Part shown: piece after piece, positions 44,204 to 53,639 of the stretch | Numbering within the stretch: position 1 is the stretch's first letter | How the letters are laid out: every line of letters begins with the position of its first letter | Assembly (NCBI RefSeq): GCF_030410135.1 | Contig: NZ_JAUGQQ010000001.1 | Span: 372,001 to 436,000, forward strand | DNA: 64,000 nt | Direction of reading: 5' to 3' | From: Aequorivita aurantiaca | GTDB taxonomy: Bacteria > Bacteroidota > Bacteroidia > Flavobacteriales > Flavobacteriaceae | The notes under the pieces: model-generated | Told to the model about the DNA's origin: nothing | The model's database searches: none | What the model saw: the letters and a program-made list of their open reading frames with translations, nothing else | Position numbers and translations under genes: made by a program

Positions 44204-44232
44204 AGCCTTTCGTTTTTTTGGAAGGCTTTTTT
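44204..44232 (+). terminator. Intrinsic terminator of the ATP synthase operon
   Basis: AGCCTTTC at 44204-44211 pairs with GGAAGGCT at 44220-44227 (one wobble), followed by TTTTT. Confidence 0.85.
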
Positions 44233-44247
44233 ATTGGTTTAAATTTG
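44218..44247 (+). promoter_or_regulatory. Promoter of the lipoprotein gene at 44260
   Basis: TTG at 44218-44220 and TAAATTTG at 44240-44247, 19 bases apart, match the Bacteroidota -33/-7 consensus. The -33 overlaps the terminator of the preceding operon. Confidence 0.6.
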
Positions 44248-44259
44248 TAATTTTAATGA

Positions 44260-44769
44260 ATGAAAAATGCAAAAATATTTATATCGCTATTAATTGTTCC
44301 AATACTTTTACTCAGCTTTTCAAACTGTGGTGGCGCTCAGAATTCAGGTGAAAAGATTGTTTTGGAAAAAAATCCGCCTTTTAAAATTGCTGAGGCATAT
44401 TATCAAAAATGGGTTGCCGGCGTAAAGGAGGGCGGTCGCGGCACAAATGTTTATATAAATTTCACTGATTTGGACACAGAAGTGTCTATTCAAGAAATCT
44501 ATTTTCGCGATAAAGCGGCACCAGCCAAGGAAAATCAACCGTTGCAATATGTTGCCTATTTTAAAGACGCTAACAGCACGGATTACATTATGGACAGTGA
44601 CCCAATGAAAGAGGCGCAAAATACGCCACAGATTCCATTCAAATTGGAAGAAAATGAGGCTGTAATCGGTTTTATGCGGAACGGCAAAAAGCATTTTTAT
44701 AAAATATCAAATCTTTCCGAAAGGGAAATGACTGCCTATCCGCAGCAGAATCCAAATTCACACGAATAA
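44260..44769 (+). CDS. Hypothetical lipoprotein
   Basis: A 169-residue protein with a lipoprotein signal ending in SFSNC (Cys23), then a soluble domain with a GVKEGGRGTNVYINFTDLD stretch and beta-strand pattern, ending in a proline- and asparagine-rich tail. No family recognised. It should sit in the outer or inner membrane facing the periplasm. It is followed nine bases later by a dehydrogenase gene. Confidence 0.75.
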   Translation: MKNAKIFISLLIVPILLLSFSNCGGAQNSGEKIVLEKNPPFKIAEAYYQKWVAGVKEGGRGTNVYINFTDLDTEVSIQEIYFRDKAAPAKENQPLQYVAYFKDANSTDYIMDSDPMKEAQNTPQIPFKLEENEAVIGFMRNGKKHFYKISNLSEREMTAYPQQNPNSHE

Positions 44770-44778
44770 TTTTTGAAG

Positions 44779-45723
44779 ATGAAAATCCTTCATATTGATA
44801 GCAACCATCCATTATTGCTGAAAATGCTTGAGGATGCCGGATTTTCAAATGATGAAAACTATAAAGCTTCAAAATCTGAAATTGAGGAAATCATTGTAAA
44901 TTACGATGGAATTGTTATCCGAAGCCGTTTCAATATTGATAAGCAATTTCTCAAGGCTGCCAAAAACTTGAAGTTCATCGCTCGCGTGGGTGCCGGATTG
45001 GAAAGCATTGATGCGGAATATGCTGAAAAACGCGGCATCCAATTAATCGCCGCGCCGGAAGGCAATAGGAATGCCGTAGGCGAGCATACATTAGGAATGC
45101 TGCTATCGCTGTTTAACAATTTAAATAAGGCCGACAGCGAGGTTAAAAACGGTTTATGGAACCGTGAAGCAAACCGTGGCGTGGAGCTGGACCGAAAAAC
45201 AGTTGGAATAATTGGCTACGGCAATATGGGCAAAGCCTTCGCTAGAAAATTGCGTGGCTTTGATTGCGAAGTTATCTGTTTCGACATAAAAGAAAACATT
45301 GGCGATCAAAAGGCCAAACAGGTTTCTTTAAAAGAATTGCAGCAAAAAGCCGATGTTTTAAGCCTTCACACGCCGTGGACCCCATTGACGGACAAAATGG
45401 TAAATGCTAATTTTATCAATTCATTTTCAAAACCATTTTGGCTTATAAACACCGCCCGTGGAAAAAGCGTTGTTACTGCCGATTTGGTGGCAGCTCTGAA
45501 ATCTCAAAAAATTCTCGGAGCAGGGCTAGACGTGTTGGAATTTGAAAAAGGTTCCTTCGAGACCCTTTTCGATTCTGATAATCTGCCCATTTCACTAAAG
45601 GAACTTTTTGCGATGGATAATGTAATTTTAAGCCCACATATTGCTGGATGGACTCTTGAAAGCAAGGAAAAATTGGCGAAAGTAATTGCTGAAAAAATTA
45701 TTCAAAACTTTACCGAACGATAA
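44779..45723 (+). CDS. D-2-hydroxyacid dehydrogenase (NAD-dependent, SerA-like)
   Basis: A 314-residue protein of the D-isomer 2-hydroxyacid dehydrogenase family. FIARVGAGLESIDAEYAEKR opens the conserved region, VGIIGYGNMGKAFARKL is the NAD loop with Asp downstream in CFDIKE, INTARGKSVV carries the substrate Arg and SPHIAGWT the catalytic His. It lacks the C-terminal ACT domain of full SerA, so phosphoglycerate dehydrogenase is possible but not proven. The frame has a TTG six bases earlier; the ATG is preferred. Confidence 0.88.
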   Translation: MKILHIDSNHPLLLKMLEDAGFSNDENYKASKSEIEEIIVNYDGIVIRSRFNIDKQFLKAAKNLKFIARVGAGLESIDAEYAEKRGIQLIAAPEGNRNAVGEHTLGMLLSLFNNLNKADSEVKNGLWNREANRGVELDRKTVGIIGYGNMGKAFARKLRGFDCEVICFDIKENIGDQKAKQVSLKELQQKADVLSLHTPWTPLTDKMVNANFINSFSKPFWLINTARGKSVVTADLVAALKSQKILGAGLDVLEFEKGSFETLFDSDNLPISLKELFAMDNVILSPHIAGWTLESKEKLAKVIAEKIIQNFTER

Positions 45724-45756
45724 ATAGTAAAAACTACTTTGATCGCATTAAATAGT

Positions 45757-46251
45757 ATGAAACATTTACCCACGGACGGTCTTCCCTATTATCTGGAATT
45801 TGTGGAAAATTCAGATCTTTTATCACTTTTCACCTCTGAATCGATTTCAGATTTTTTGAATTCAATCGACGAGGAAAAGGCCGGCTTTAGATATCGGAGC
45901 GATAAATGGAGTATCAAACAAATTGTCGGCCACATAACTGACCACGAGAGGATAAAGATTTATCGCGCCTTTTTAACGAGCAGAAACCAGAAGGTGGAAC
46001 TTTGGGGTTACGACCAAAATTTATTGGTGAACAACAGTCGCTTTGAAGAGTTAACGTTCAGTGAACTTTTGGATGATTACAATAATTTAAGGAAAGCTAG
46101 CATTAGTTTTATAAAAGGCTTATCTGAAAATCAATTGAATATAAAAGGATGGGCTGGGCGCGATGAAGTTACACTTGAAAATTTTTTAAAAACTATTGTT
46201 GGACACGAAATCCATCACATTAATATTATTAAAGAGAAATATCTTTACTAG
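45757..46251 (+). CDS. DinB-family protein
   Basis: A 164-residue four-helix DinB/YfiT-type protein. Histidines placed for metal binding occur in IVGHITDHERIKIYRAF and, near the C terminus, in TIVGHEIHHINII. Family members are metal-dependent thiol transferases (bacillithiol or other thiols) or of unknown activity. The frame extends to a TTG at 45739; the ATG at 45757 fits better. No thiol-pathway neighbours are seen. Confidence 0.85.
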   Translation: MKHLPTDGLPYYLEFVENSDLLSLFTSESISDFLNSIDEEKAGFRYRSDKWSIKQIVGHITDHERIKIYRAFLTSRNQKVELWGYDQNLLVNNSRFEELTFSELLDDYNNLRKASISFIKGLSENQLNIKGWAGRDEVTLENFLKTIVGHEIHHINIIKEKYLY

Positions 46252-46279
46252 ATTAATATTAAAATAAAAAAATAAAAGT

Positions 46280-46666
46280 ATGGAAAAGAGAGTAACAGGT
46301 ATAGGCGGTGTTTTCTTCAAATCAAAAAATCCCGATGCAACTAAGGAATGGTACAAAAACCACCTCGGATTGAATACCGATAATTATGGCTGTACCTTTT
46401 GGTGGCAAAATGAAAAAGGCGAAAAATGTTCAACGCAGTGGAGCCCCTTTAAAGCCGATACAAGTTATTTTTCGCCAAGCGAAAAGGATTTTATGTTCAA
46501 TTATAGGGTTGAAAATCTTGAGGAATTATTGAAAATTTTGAAAGAGGAAGGCGTAACAATTGTGGGTGAAATGGAGACTTATGATTACGGAAAATTCGGT
46601 TGGATTCTTGACCCCGAGGGAAATAAAATTGAACTTTGGGAACCTGTGGACAGCGCTTTTCTTTAA
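46280..46666 (+). CDS. VOC-superfamily (glyoxalase-like) protein
   Basis: A 128-residue protein with two beta-alpha-beta-beta-beta modules. GIGGVFFKSKNPDATKEWYK at the start and FGWILDPEGNKIELWEP at the end are characteristic of the vicinal-oxygen-chelate fold, with the last Glu a likely metal ligand. Substrate unknown; a glyoxalase, dioxygenase or resistance-like function cannot be told apart. Confidence 0.88.
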   Translation: MEKRVTGIGGVFFKSKNPDATKEWYKNHLGLNTDNYGCTFWWQNEKGEKCSTQWSPFKADTSYFSPSEKDFMFNYRVENLEELLKILKEEGVTIVGEMETYDYGKFGWILDPEGNKIELWEPVDSAFL

Positions 46667-46707
46667 ATTTTTATACTTTTAGGATCACTTAAACCAACTT
46701 TTAAATT

Positions 46708-47070
46708 ATGGAAGAACATCAAAACTCTGGATATGACAGTACCAGAAAAGAAACGGGCGAGGCCGGTGAAAACTATGAGCAGCAGGCAAGGCACAGTGCC
46801 AATGAATTTAAGGAAGGATGGAATCAAGTCACCCGCACCGAGGAAAACAAGAAAATATTGGCTGGAATTTTGGCAATTGTCATTGGTTCATTGGGCATTC
46901 ACAAATTCGTTCTTGGTTATACACAGGAAGGCATCATCCAAATTGTAATAACTATTGTTACTTGCGGAATTGGGGGTATTATTCCATTTATTGAAGGAAT
47001 AATTTACCTTACAAAAAGCGATGAGGAATTTTACCAAACCTATCAAGTAGGCAAAAAAGGTTGGTTTTGA
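46708..47070 (+). CDS. TM2-domain protein
   Basis: A 120-residue protein. The first half is polar and Glu/Gln-rich; the second half is a TM2 domain: ILAGILAIVIGSLGIHKFVL, then GYTQEGIIQIVITIVTCGIG and IIPFIEGIIYLTKSDEEF, with the GxxGxHKF turn. Function unknown; found in many bacteria next to unrelated genes. Confidence 0.88.
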   Translation: MEEHQNSGYDSTRKETGEAGENYEQQARHSANEFKEGWNQVTRTEENKKILAGILAIVIGSLGIHKFVLGYTQEGIIQIVITIVTCGIGGIIPFIEGIIYLTKSDEEFYQTYQVGKKGWF

Positions 47071-47111
47071 TAAATCCCTATTTTAAAAGATAAAATCTAA
47101 AAAGGAAAATT

Positions 47112-47528
47112 ATGAAAATCCCCTTTTCCATTATTGCCATATTAATGCTTTGCTTAAGCTGCAACAATGCTAAAAAGGATGAAACATCCACTGTTAATTC
47201 GGTAGTGGAAGAATTGTGTTTTCGCAATGAATATCCTTTTCCGGACAGCACGGAAAATATTGATGTCCTAAATCTTGACCTTAAAATAGAGGGAGATTCG
47301 GTAACGGGCAATTACAATTGGCTTCGGGCATTGAAGGACCAACGTAATGGAAAATTGAACGGGACAATTCAAAATAAAACCATTCATGCTACCTATCGTT
47401 ATATGCAGGAAGGAATTGAGGAAACAGCGGAAATAACCATTGTACTTGAAGATGACAGGGCTATTGTAACGGGAGATAGCCCAGATTCTGGCTTAGATAC
47501 GAAAGTTGCAAAAATTCCCTGTGATTAA
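47112..47528 (+). CDS. Hypothetical lipoprotein
   Basis: A 138-residue protein with a lipoprotein signal ending in CLSC (Cys17) and a small beta-rich domain in which LDLKIEGDSVTGNYNWLRAL and GKLNGTIQNKTIHATYRYMQ look like paired strands of a lipocalin-type barrel. No named family recognised. Its end faces the convergent DUF5995 gene across a 27-base gap. Confidence 0.75.
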   Translation: MKIPFSIIAILMLCLSCNNAKKDETSTVNSVVEELCFRNEYPFPDSTENIDVLNLDLKIEGDSVTGNYNWLRALKDQRNGKLNGTIQNKTIHATYRYMQEGIEETAEITIVLEDDRAIVTGDSPDSGLDTKVAKIPCD

Positions 47529-47555
47529 AAATTTATAGCGGTGTTTGTCATATTA

Positions 47556-48311
47556 TCAGTTCTCTTTTTTTAGTACCGCTACAATCTGCGGCACATTTTT
47601 ATTTTCAAAAAAATAGATAGTTTTCACCAAATATTTCAACACCCAACTTTTGTGGGTTATCAATTTCTGCGCAAGGATTCCGATAGCAACATCCCTGTTA
47701 TTTAAACATTCATTTTTGTTTCGTGAAAAGTGATATTCATTAGCAAAAAGCCACGCGCCGTCCCGTGCTATATTAATACTGAAGCTCACCAATTTGTCCT
47801 CTCGCCCTTTTCCAAATCTATCGAGTAATCCAAACAAAGGTGAAACTGAGATAATTTTCGCTTCAACATTCGCAATCATCGCGGCCAGAATTCCATTTAT
47901 TTTGTTGAAATCGTTTTCAAAATCCATCAATTCGCCATCCTCGCCCACCGTTTCCGCAGCGGCAATCCCGAGATCGAGATTTATATGTGCGTTGATTCCC
48001 AAAAGCAAATGCTGCATGATTAAATACTTTCCATTTTGCGCGGCATCGAAGGCATTTCTCCAACTCTGCGTATAATGTTTTTTATTGCCCAAACACTCAT
48101 ATGCATCAATGTATCGGTTGGCAAAAAGAACATCCAGTTTTTCCATGCGCTGGTTGTTTTCAAATTCGTTTTTCAGAATTCCCTCTTTTATACGAACTGT
48201 TACTTTTCTGTAAAGAATTGGAAAATAAGCCATGCAGGAATTTTTGGCACATTCAGATTCTATTATCTGGTCCAAGCGAGCAATGACCTCATCAATAGTT
48301 GTTGCAGCCAT
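47556..48311 (-). CDS. DUF5995-family protein
   Basis: A 251-residue soluble helical protein. FANRYIDAYECLGNKKHYTQ, SWRNAFDAAQNGKYLIMQHL and LLGINAHINLDLGIAAAETV are the conserved parts of DUF5995; the LGINAHINLDL block with its His suggests an active site. Function unknown. The frame opens at a TTG at 48317; the ATG at 48311 is chosen. It is the last gene of a leftward operon with the acyltransferase, 24 bases upstream. Confidence 0.8.
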   Translation of the reverse strand: MAATTIDEVIARLDQIIESECAKNSCMAYFPILYRKVTVRIKEGILKNEFENNQRMEKLDVLFANRYIDAYECLGNKKHYTQSWRNAFDAAQNGKYLIMQHLLLGINAHINLDLGIAAAETVGEDGELMDFENDFNKINGILAAMIANVEAKIISVSPLFGLLDRFGKGREDKLVSFSINIARDGAWLFANEYHFSRNKNECLNNRDVAIGILAQKLITHKSWVLKYLVKTIYFFENKNVPQIVAVLKKEN

Positions 48312-48335
48312 AATCAAAATGTTTTTTGAAATGAA

Positions 48336-50177
48336 TTAATCCGGAATTACCGCATCCTTTAAATTCTCGGTATCGCCATTTTTATCTGAATATTTTTTTT
48401 CCAATTCCGCCTGAAATTCCTCCATTACAGGTTTTACGGTACTTTCGGGTAAATCTGCAATGCGAATGTACATCAACCCATCCACAGCATTGTTGAAAAG
48501 CGGATCCACATTGAAGGCCACCACTTTTGCATTTTGTTTAATGTATTTTTTAATCAGCACCGGCAAACGTAGGCTTCCCGGCTCCACCTCGTCTATTATT
48601 TTATCGAATTTGTTGAGGTCGGCCTCGCTTTCGTCAAAAATAAAGTCCTTATCGGCATCCTTCAATTTTACTTTATATTCCTTCTTCGGATTGATGTATT
48701 GCGCCACATACGGATCGTAATAATTGGATTTCATAAATTCAATCATCAACCCTTTCGAAAATTCCGAAAACTTATTGCTGATGCTAACGCCACCAATTAA
48801 ATAGCGATGTTCGGGGTAGCGAAGTGTGGTGTGTACAATTCCTTTCCAAAGAAGGAAAAGTGGCATCGGCCGCAATTGGTATTCCTTAATTATGAAAGCT
48901 CGGCCCATTTCTATGGATTTGCTCATCATTTCATATAGTTCGGGCTCAAAACGAAACAAATCCTGCAAATAAAAACCGTCTATCCCAAAGCGCGGAAATA
49001 TTTCGGAACCAAGCCCCATTCGGTAGGCCCCAGCCATTTTTTGGGCGTCATTGTCCCATAAAAACATGTGGTGGTAATAACTATCAAACTTATCTAAATC
49101 CGTGCTATTGTTGGTGCCTTCGCCCACTTCGCGAAAAGTAATTTCACGCAATCTGCCAATTTCCTGCAGAATATAGGGAACGGAATTTGCCTCTGCCAAA
49201 AACACTTCGTAATTTTTACTTATAAGCAGTCGTTTATCGTTTTCGCGCAACAATTGAATTTCCGCCTCCATGGCCTTCAACGGAATGGGCCCAGCGATTT
49301 TCTTGGGAGGTTTTGGAAACTTGAGCGTTTTGGGAATATTGTCCAACAACTTTTTCTTTTGGAATGCATTGGAAAGCATATAGGTTTTCTTCCGAAGAAA
49401 ATCTGTGAAAACGGGTAGCGATTCGTGTTCCTTTTGGTCTTCCACTGAAATGGCATTGCCAATTCTCACTTTTATCAAGCGCTCTTTTTGGGTCAATAAT
49501 TCCGATGGCAATTTGGCGGTTCGCAGGGTATCGCTCATCTTAGCCAAACGGTAAAACAACTTGCTATTTTTTGCGTGAAAATAAATGGGAACGACGGGCA
49601 CCTCAGCTTTCTTTACAAGTTTCATGGCCGCTTCTTCCCAAGGTTTATCCACTAAAAGTTTTCCGTCGCGATAGGTGGACACTTCCCCGGCGGGAAAAAT
49701 TCCCAACGGATGTCCTTCCCGCAAATGCATAATGGCCGCTTTAAATCCCAAAACGCTGGACTTTACATCCTTCCGCTCCTCAAAAGGATTTACGGGCATT
49801 ACGTAGGGCTTTAGAGGTTCTATTCTGTGCAGAAGAAAGTTGGCAACTATCTTGAAATCGGGACGATGCTCCAACAGTAATTTCAGCAATAAAATACCAT
49901 CAATGCCGCCGAGCGGATGATTTGAAATTGTAATAAAAGCGCCTGTTTTTGGGATTCGGCGAAGGTCTTCCTCGGGAATTTCAAACTTTATCTCAAATTC
50001 CTCGATTAACGCATTTATAAATTCCAGTTCCTTCAGATGTTTTTGGCGGTCATAGATTTTATTGAGCGTGGTGATATTTAAAACCTTCATTAAGGACCAT
50101 CCCATAAAAGTTCCAAAAACGCCGAATTTATCGACGTTTATTGCTTTTGCAACTTCCTTTGCATTAACGAGGCCCAT
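48336..50177 (-). CDS. olsF: Bifunctional acyltransferase, OlsF-like (ornithine/amino lipid synthesis)
   Basis: A 613-residue two-domain protein. Residues 1 to about 300 form a PlsC-type O-acyltransferase: ITISNHPLGGIDGILLLKLL holds the HxxxxD-like site and GIFPAGEVSTY the second motif. From about residue 320 a GNAT-related N-acyltransferase of the OlsB/hemolysin type follows (YEVFLAEANSVPYILQEIGR, LREITFREVGEGT, DNDAQKMAGAYRMGLGSEIF). This order matches OlsF, which makes ornithine lipids in Flavobacterium and Serratia. The acyl acceptor is inferred. It lies between aspartate kinase and DUF5995 in one operon. Confidence 0.85.
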   Translation of the reverse strand: MGLVNAKEVAKAINVDKFGVFGTFMGWSLMKVLNITTLNKIYDRQKHLKELEFINALIEEFEIKFEIPEEDLRRIPKTGAFITISNHPLGGIDGILLLKLLLEHRPDFKIVANFLLHRIEPLKPYVMPVNPFEERKDVKSSVLGFKAAIMHLREGHPLGIFPAGEVSTYRDGKLLVDKPWEEAAMKLVKKAEVPVVPIYFHAKNSKLFYRLAKMSDTLRTAKLPSELLTQKERLIKVRIGNAISVEDQKEHESLPVFTDFLRKKTYMLSNAFQKKKLLDNIPKTLKFPKPPKKIAGPIPLKAMEAEIQLLRENDKRLLISKNYEVFLAEANSVPYILQEIGRLREITFREVGEGTNNSTDLDKFDSYYHHMFLWDNDAQKMAGAYRMGLGSEIFPRFGIDGFYLQDLFRFEPELYEMMSKSIEMGRAFIIKEYQLRPMPLFLLWKGIVHTTLRYPEHRYLIGGVSISNKFSEFSKGLMIEFMKSNYYDPYVAQYINPKKEYKVKLKDADKDFIFDESEADLNKFDKIIDEVEPGSLRLPVLIKKYIKQNAKVVAFNVDPLFNNAVDGLMYIRIADLPESTVKPVMEEFQAELEKKYSDKNGDTENLKDAVIPD

Positions 50178-50226
50178 TGAATTGTTTGGTTGTTTATGTG
50201 AACAAATATAACTAAAGCAATTGATT

Positions 50227-51486
50227 CTATTCCTTAATAACCAATTGCACAGTTTCCTTGCTTTCTTGCTTCAAAAGCACGTTTTTGTTTTCCGCAAGTG
50301 CCTTTACTTCAGTTGGGTTGAAATGCCGAATGGTGTAAAGCGTTACATTTTCGTTCCATTTCACACTGAATTTTTCCCGAAGTTTTGCCAAGAGCGGCTC
50401 CAAATTCTTGAATTTATCATTCACGCAAACCGAAAAACTGATGGCCGAATTTTGAATCAATTCCACTTTCATTTTGTATTTGTGAAGCCATTTAAAGACG
50501 TCGCCAATATTGTCTTCCATCATAAACGAAAAATCTAATGAGGAAAGGGAGATTAGCACTTGGTCTTTCTTTAAAATGAAACAGGAGGTCAATGGATCCA
50601 AATGTTTTCCCTTGCCCACGCAGGTTCCCGGGGCGGTGGGATTTAAAAATGATTTTACATAAAGCGGAATTTCCTTCCGTTGCAAAGGCTGTAGCGTTTT
50701 GGGGTGAATCACCGAAGCGCCATAAAATGCAAGTTCAATTGCCTCGCGATAGCTAATATGGTTTAACAATGTTGTTTGGGCAAAATAGCGCGGATCTGCA
50801 TTGAGCACTCCGGGGACGTCCTTCCAAATGGTTACACTTTCTGCATTCAGACAGTAGGCAAAAATTGCCGCGGTATAATCACTGCCCTCACGACCCAATG
50901 TGGTTGTAAAGTTGTTTGTGGTTTCTGAACCTAGAAATCCCTGGGTTACCGTTATACCCGTAACGCTTGTTTTTTTCTGGATTTTCTTCTGTGTGGCATC
51001 CCAATCCACATTCGCATCGCGGTGATTGGCGTCCGTTTTTATGCATTTGCGTACATCCAACAATTCATTTTTTAGTCCAATTTCTGAAAGAAAAGTAGAA
51101 ACTATCGCGCTGGAAACCAATTCGCCATAACTTACCACCTGGTCATAAACAAATGCATGGTTTTTTGATTTGTTGACATCCAAAAATGAATTCATTTTGT
51201 CGAACAATTTGTTTATTACCTGATAGATGGGATGGTTGTTGGCCTGAAAAAGACCGTTGACAATTTCGAGGTGATATTGCTTGAATTCGGAAACAATTTG
51301 CTTGCATTTTGTACTGTCATCCTTTAAATATTCCAACACCACATTTTCCAGCAAATTGGTTGTTTTGCCCATTGCCGAAACCACAATAACCAAATTTTTG
51401 TCATTGGTTATTTTAAGTACTTCGGCCACATTTTTTACGCCGTCGGCATCTTTAATCGAGGCACCCCCGAATTTGAAGATTTTCAT
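50227..51486 (-). CDS. Aspartate kinase (monofunctional)
   Basis: Phosphorylates aspartate in the pathway to lysine, threonine and methionine. The 419 residues begin with KIFKFGGASIKDADGVKNVA; VIVVSAMGKTTNLLEN and TLGREGSDYTAAIFAYCL complete the kinase domain. The C-terminal 120 residues are diverged ACT domains. Short length shows it is not fused to homoserine dehydrogenase. It starts 14 bases after the GNAT gene and is the second gene of the leftward operon. Confidence 0.93.
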   Translation of the reverse strand: MKIFKFGGASIKDADGVKNVAEVLKITNDKNLVIVVSAMGKTTNLLENVVLEYLKDDSTKCKQIVSEFKQYHLEIVNGLFQANNHPIYQVINKLFDKMNSFLDVNKSKNHAFVYDQVVSYGELVSSAIVSTFLSEIGLKNELLDVRKCIKTDANHRDANVDWDATQKKIQKKTSVTGITVTQGFLGSETTNNFTTTLGREGSDYTAAIFAYCLNAESVTIWKDVPGVLNADPRYFAQTTLLNHISYREAIELAFYGASVIHPKTLQPLQRKEIPLYVKSFLNPTAPGTCVGKGKHLDPLTSCFILKKDQVLISLSSLDFSFMMEDNIGDVFKWLHKYKMKVELIQNSAISFSVCVNDKFKNLEPLLAKLREKFSVKWNENVTLYTIRHFNPTEVKALAENKNVLLKQESKETVQLVIKE

Positions 51487-51500
51487 TCAGATTTTATTTT

Positions 51501-51989
51501 TTATGAGTTGATATAATTTTTCAGGGCTTGTTCATCCATATGTACCACGCGCCAAGTTTTCAAAACACTCGCGCCGCTTCGTTCATAAAAGCGGATAGCG
51601 CCGGTATTCCAATCCAGCACATCCCACGCTACGCGTTTTAATCCACGATCAAATGCAAATTGCATTACCTTTTTGTAAAGGGCCTCTCCAATTCCTTGGC
51701 CGCGTTCGGCTTCTTTCACAATTAAATCCTCTAGGTGAAGTGTTCGGCCCTTCCAAGTTGAAAATCTGAAATAAACCAGCGCGGCGCCAACAATGTTTGT
51801 CCCAACACCCGTTTCAGAGGAATTTTCGGCAACGAAACAATGGAACAGCGGATTTTCGCCAAATCCTTCCCGTTCTAAATCTGCCACGGTAATTTCCACT
51901 GCGTGCGGTTCCTTTTCAAAAACGGCAAGTTCTTTTATAAGTTCCAAAACTTGCGGCATATCGTTTTTTTCGGCTTCTCTCACAATCAT
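51501..51989 (-). CDS. GNAT-family N-acetyltransferase
   Basis: A 162-residue acetyltransferase. [20 protein letters not shown] opens the fold and [23 protein letters not shown] holds the acetyl-CoA motif RGx[23 protein letters not shown] is motif B. It resembles the diamine acetyltransferase (SAT) branch, but the substrate is not known. The frame extends to 52067 at a non-conserved start; ATG at 51989 is chosen because the extra part has no family match and the likely promoter lies inside it. Confidence 0.85.
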   Translation of the reverse strand: MIVREAEKNDMPQVLELIKELAVFEKEPHAVEITVADLEREGFGENPLFHCFVAENSSETGVGTNIVGAALVYFRFSTWKGRTLHLEDLIVKEAERGQGIGEALYKKVMQFAFDRGLKRVAWDVLDWNTGAIRFYERSGASVLKTWRVVHMDEQALKNYINS

Positions 51990-52052
51990 AGCTTTCTGTT
52001 TAAGTGGAAAAATTTGGATTTCCCTTTCAATTTCCTTTTCGATTTCCCCCCA

Positions 52053-52090
52053 CAAATATCGGTTCAATTTCTTAAAAATCCCGATATTTG
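52053..52090. promoter_or_regulatory. Perfect inverted repeat between divergent GNAT and fbp genes
   Basis: CAAATATCGG at 52053-52062 and CCGATATTTG at 52081-52090 are exact complements around 18 bases. Each arm holds GATATTTG reading outward, one mismatch from the -7 consensus TAnnTTTG, so the arms may be divergent -7 boxes or a regulator site. Confidence 0.5.
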
Positions 52091-52113
52091 CGTCAAATTC
52101 AGGATACCACCCA

Positions 52114-53121
52114 ATGGCAAAAATAAATCAATCCCTCGGCGAATTCATTATTGAAAACCAAAGCGAATTCAAATACTCTTCGGGAGAACTGTCGCGGCTC
52201 ATCAATTCCATCCGTTTGGCGGCAAAGGTGGTAAACCATAAAGTGAACAAGGCAGGGTTGGTGGATATTTTGGGAACTGCCGGAAACAGTAACATTCAAG
52301 GGGAAGACCAACAGAAATTGGATGTTTTTGCCAATGAAGTTTTTATCAATACGCTTACCAATCGCGAAATTGTATGCGGAATCGCAAGCGAAGAGGAAGA
52401 TGAGTTTATAACCATTAAAGGCCGAAACGAGCAAAATGACAATAAATACGTGGTGTTGATAGATCCGCTTGATGGCTCTTCCAATATAGACGTGAATGTT
52501 TCGGTGGGCACCATTTTTTCCATTTATCGAAGAATTACTCCGGAAGGAACCCCCGTTTCCATTAATGACTTTCTTCAGTCGGGCATCAATCAAGTGGCCG
52601 CCGGTTATATAGTTTACGGTACTTCAACTATGATTGTTTATACAACGGGCCATGGCGTAAACGGGTTTACTTTAAATCCGGCTATCGGAACCTATTATCT
52701 GTCGCACCCAAACATGAAATTTCCCGAATCGGGAAAAATATATTCAGTTAATGAAGGCAATTATGTCCATTTTCCGCAGGGCGTAAAGGATTATATAAAA
52801 TATTGTCAAAAGGAAGAGGATGATCGCCCGTATACTTCGCGCTATATTGGATCGCTGGTTTCAGATTTTCACAGAAATATGATAAAAGGCGGAATTTATA
52901 TTTATCCGAATACTTCAAAGGATCCCAACGGTAAACTCCGCCTTCTTTACGAATGTAACCCTATGGCAATGATTGCCGAACAGGCCGGAGGCAAAGCAAG
53001 CAATGGTTTTGAAAGAATTTTGGAAATCCAGCCCACTTCACTGCATCAAAGAGTTCCCTTTTTCTGCGGAAGCAAAATGATGGTTCAAAAGGCGGAAGAG
53101 TTTATGGCCCACGCGAAATAA
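52114..53121 (+). CDS. fbp: Fructose-1,6-bisphosphatase class I
   Basis: Gluconeogenic phosphatase, 335 residues. [20 protein letters not shown] is the metal-binding signature with Asp, Asp and Glu upstream in IASEEEDEF, and [20 protein letters not shown] is the C-terminal motif. The frame runs back to 51793, but that part overlaps the divergent GNAT gene and has no similarity; the ATG at 52114 ([12 protein letters not shown]) is the start. A bidirectional terminator follows. Confidence 0.95.
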   Translation: MAKINQSLGEFIIENQSEFKYSSGELSRLINSIRLAAKVVNHKVNKAGLVDILGTAGNSNIQGEDQQKLDVFANEVFINTLTNREIVCGIASEEEDEFITIKGRNEQNDNKYVVLIDPLDGSSNIDVNVSVGTIFSIYRRITPEGTPVSINDFLQSGINQVAAGYIVYGTSTMIVYTTGHGVNGFTLNPAIGTYYLSHPNMKFPESGKIYSVNEGNYVHFPQGVKDYIKYCQKEEDDRPYTSRYIGSLVSDFHRNMIKGGIYIYPNTSKDPNGKLRLLYECNPMAMIAEQAGGKASNGFERILEIQPTSLHQRVPFFCGSKMMVQKAEEFMAHAK

Positions 53122-53123
53122 AA

Positions 53124-53153
53124 AAACCCGAAGCTTAGCTTCAGGTTTATGTT
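53124..53153. terminator. Bidirectional terminator between fbp and the TerB-like gene
   Basis: AAACC-C-GAAGC and GCTTC-A-GGTTT pair around TTA, with one mismatch. Reading leftward it is followed by a run of seven T, reading rightward by a weaker T-rich stretch, so it can serve both convergent genes. Confidence 0.8.
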
Positions 53154-53190
53154 TTTAAATATTGTGATTCTTGGCTCTTGGTTCCGGTTT

Positions 53191-53616
53191 CTATTTCTTA
53201 TTCAAAAGATACCGATAATCCTCCAAATCAAGGCCGCCGCTGTAAATTTCAATGGATCGTTTTATTAAATGACGCGCAGTTTCAACATCATATCCCAAAC
53301 CAATGGCGTATTTCTCAATTAAAAAACGTTCGTGGTCATCAATTTCATTATCGGCGAAAACCATTTCGAATAAATCGTGAATACGTTCCAAACGCCCTTC
53401 GGCATCATTCGGGGGATTGATGGGGTAGTTGCCCGGATTTTTTAAAATTGCTTCATATTCCTCTTCAACAATATCAAGTTTGCGCGCAAATCGCTTTAAC
53501 AATTTTTCCTCCTCAGCATTAATTGAACCTTTTATTGAAGCAATGTTGGCAATAGATGCAAAATGCCCAATATTTCGCGAATGTTCCCCGCTTTCAAATA
53601 AATCTGTAAATGACAT
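53191..53616 (-). CDS. TerB-like protein
   Basis: A 141-residue helical protein of the TerB/DjlA N-terminal type. FASIANIASIKGSINAEEEK and VFADNEIDDHERFLIEKYAI show two acidic metal-binding loops (IKGSIN..E and DNEIDDHE), the hallmark of the family. Tellurite resistance itself is not implied; such proteins are widespread and of unclear role. It has its own promoter at 53640-53672. Confidence 0.8.
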   Translation of the reverse strand: MSFTDLFESGEHSRNIGHFASIANIASIKGSINAEEEKLLKRFARKLDIVEEEYEAILKNPGNYPINPPNDAEGRLERIHDLFEMVFADNEIDDHERFLIEKYAIGLGYDVETARHLIKRSIEIYSGGLDLEDYRYLLNKK

Positions 53617-53639
53617 ACACTTTGTTTTTTAGTATCCAG

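Noticed and set aside
47556-48329. Long antisense frames within the DUF5995 gene
   Set aside because: They mirror a gene with clear family motifs on the minus strand and show no protein-like pattern.
51793-52113. N-terminal extension of the fructose-bisphosphatase frame
   Set aside because: It lies over the divergent GNAT gene in antisense, is Ser-rich without family similarity, and the conserved enzyme begins at the ATG 52114.
53191-53616. Tellurite resistance operon
   Set aside because: Only a lone TerB-like protein is present; no terA, terC, terD or terZ partners are nearby.
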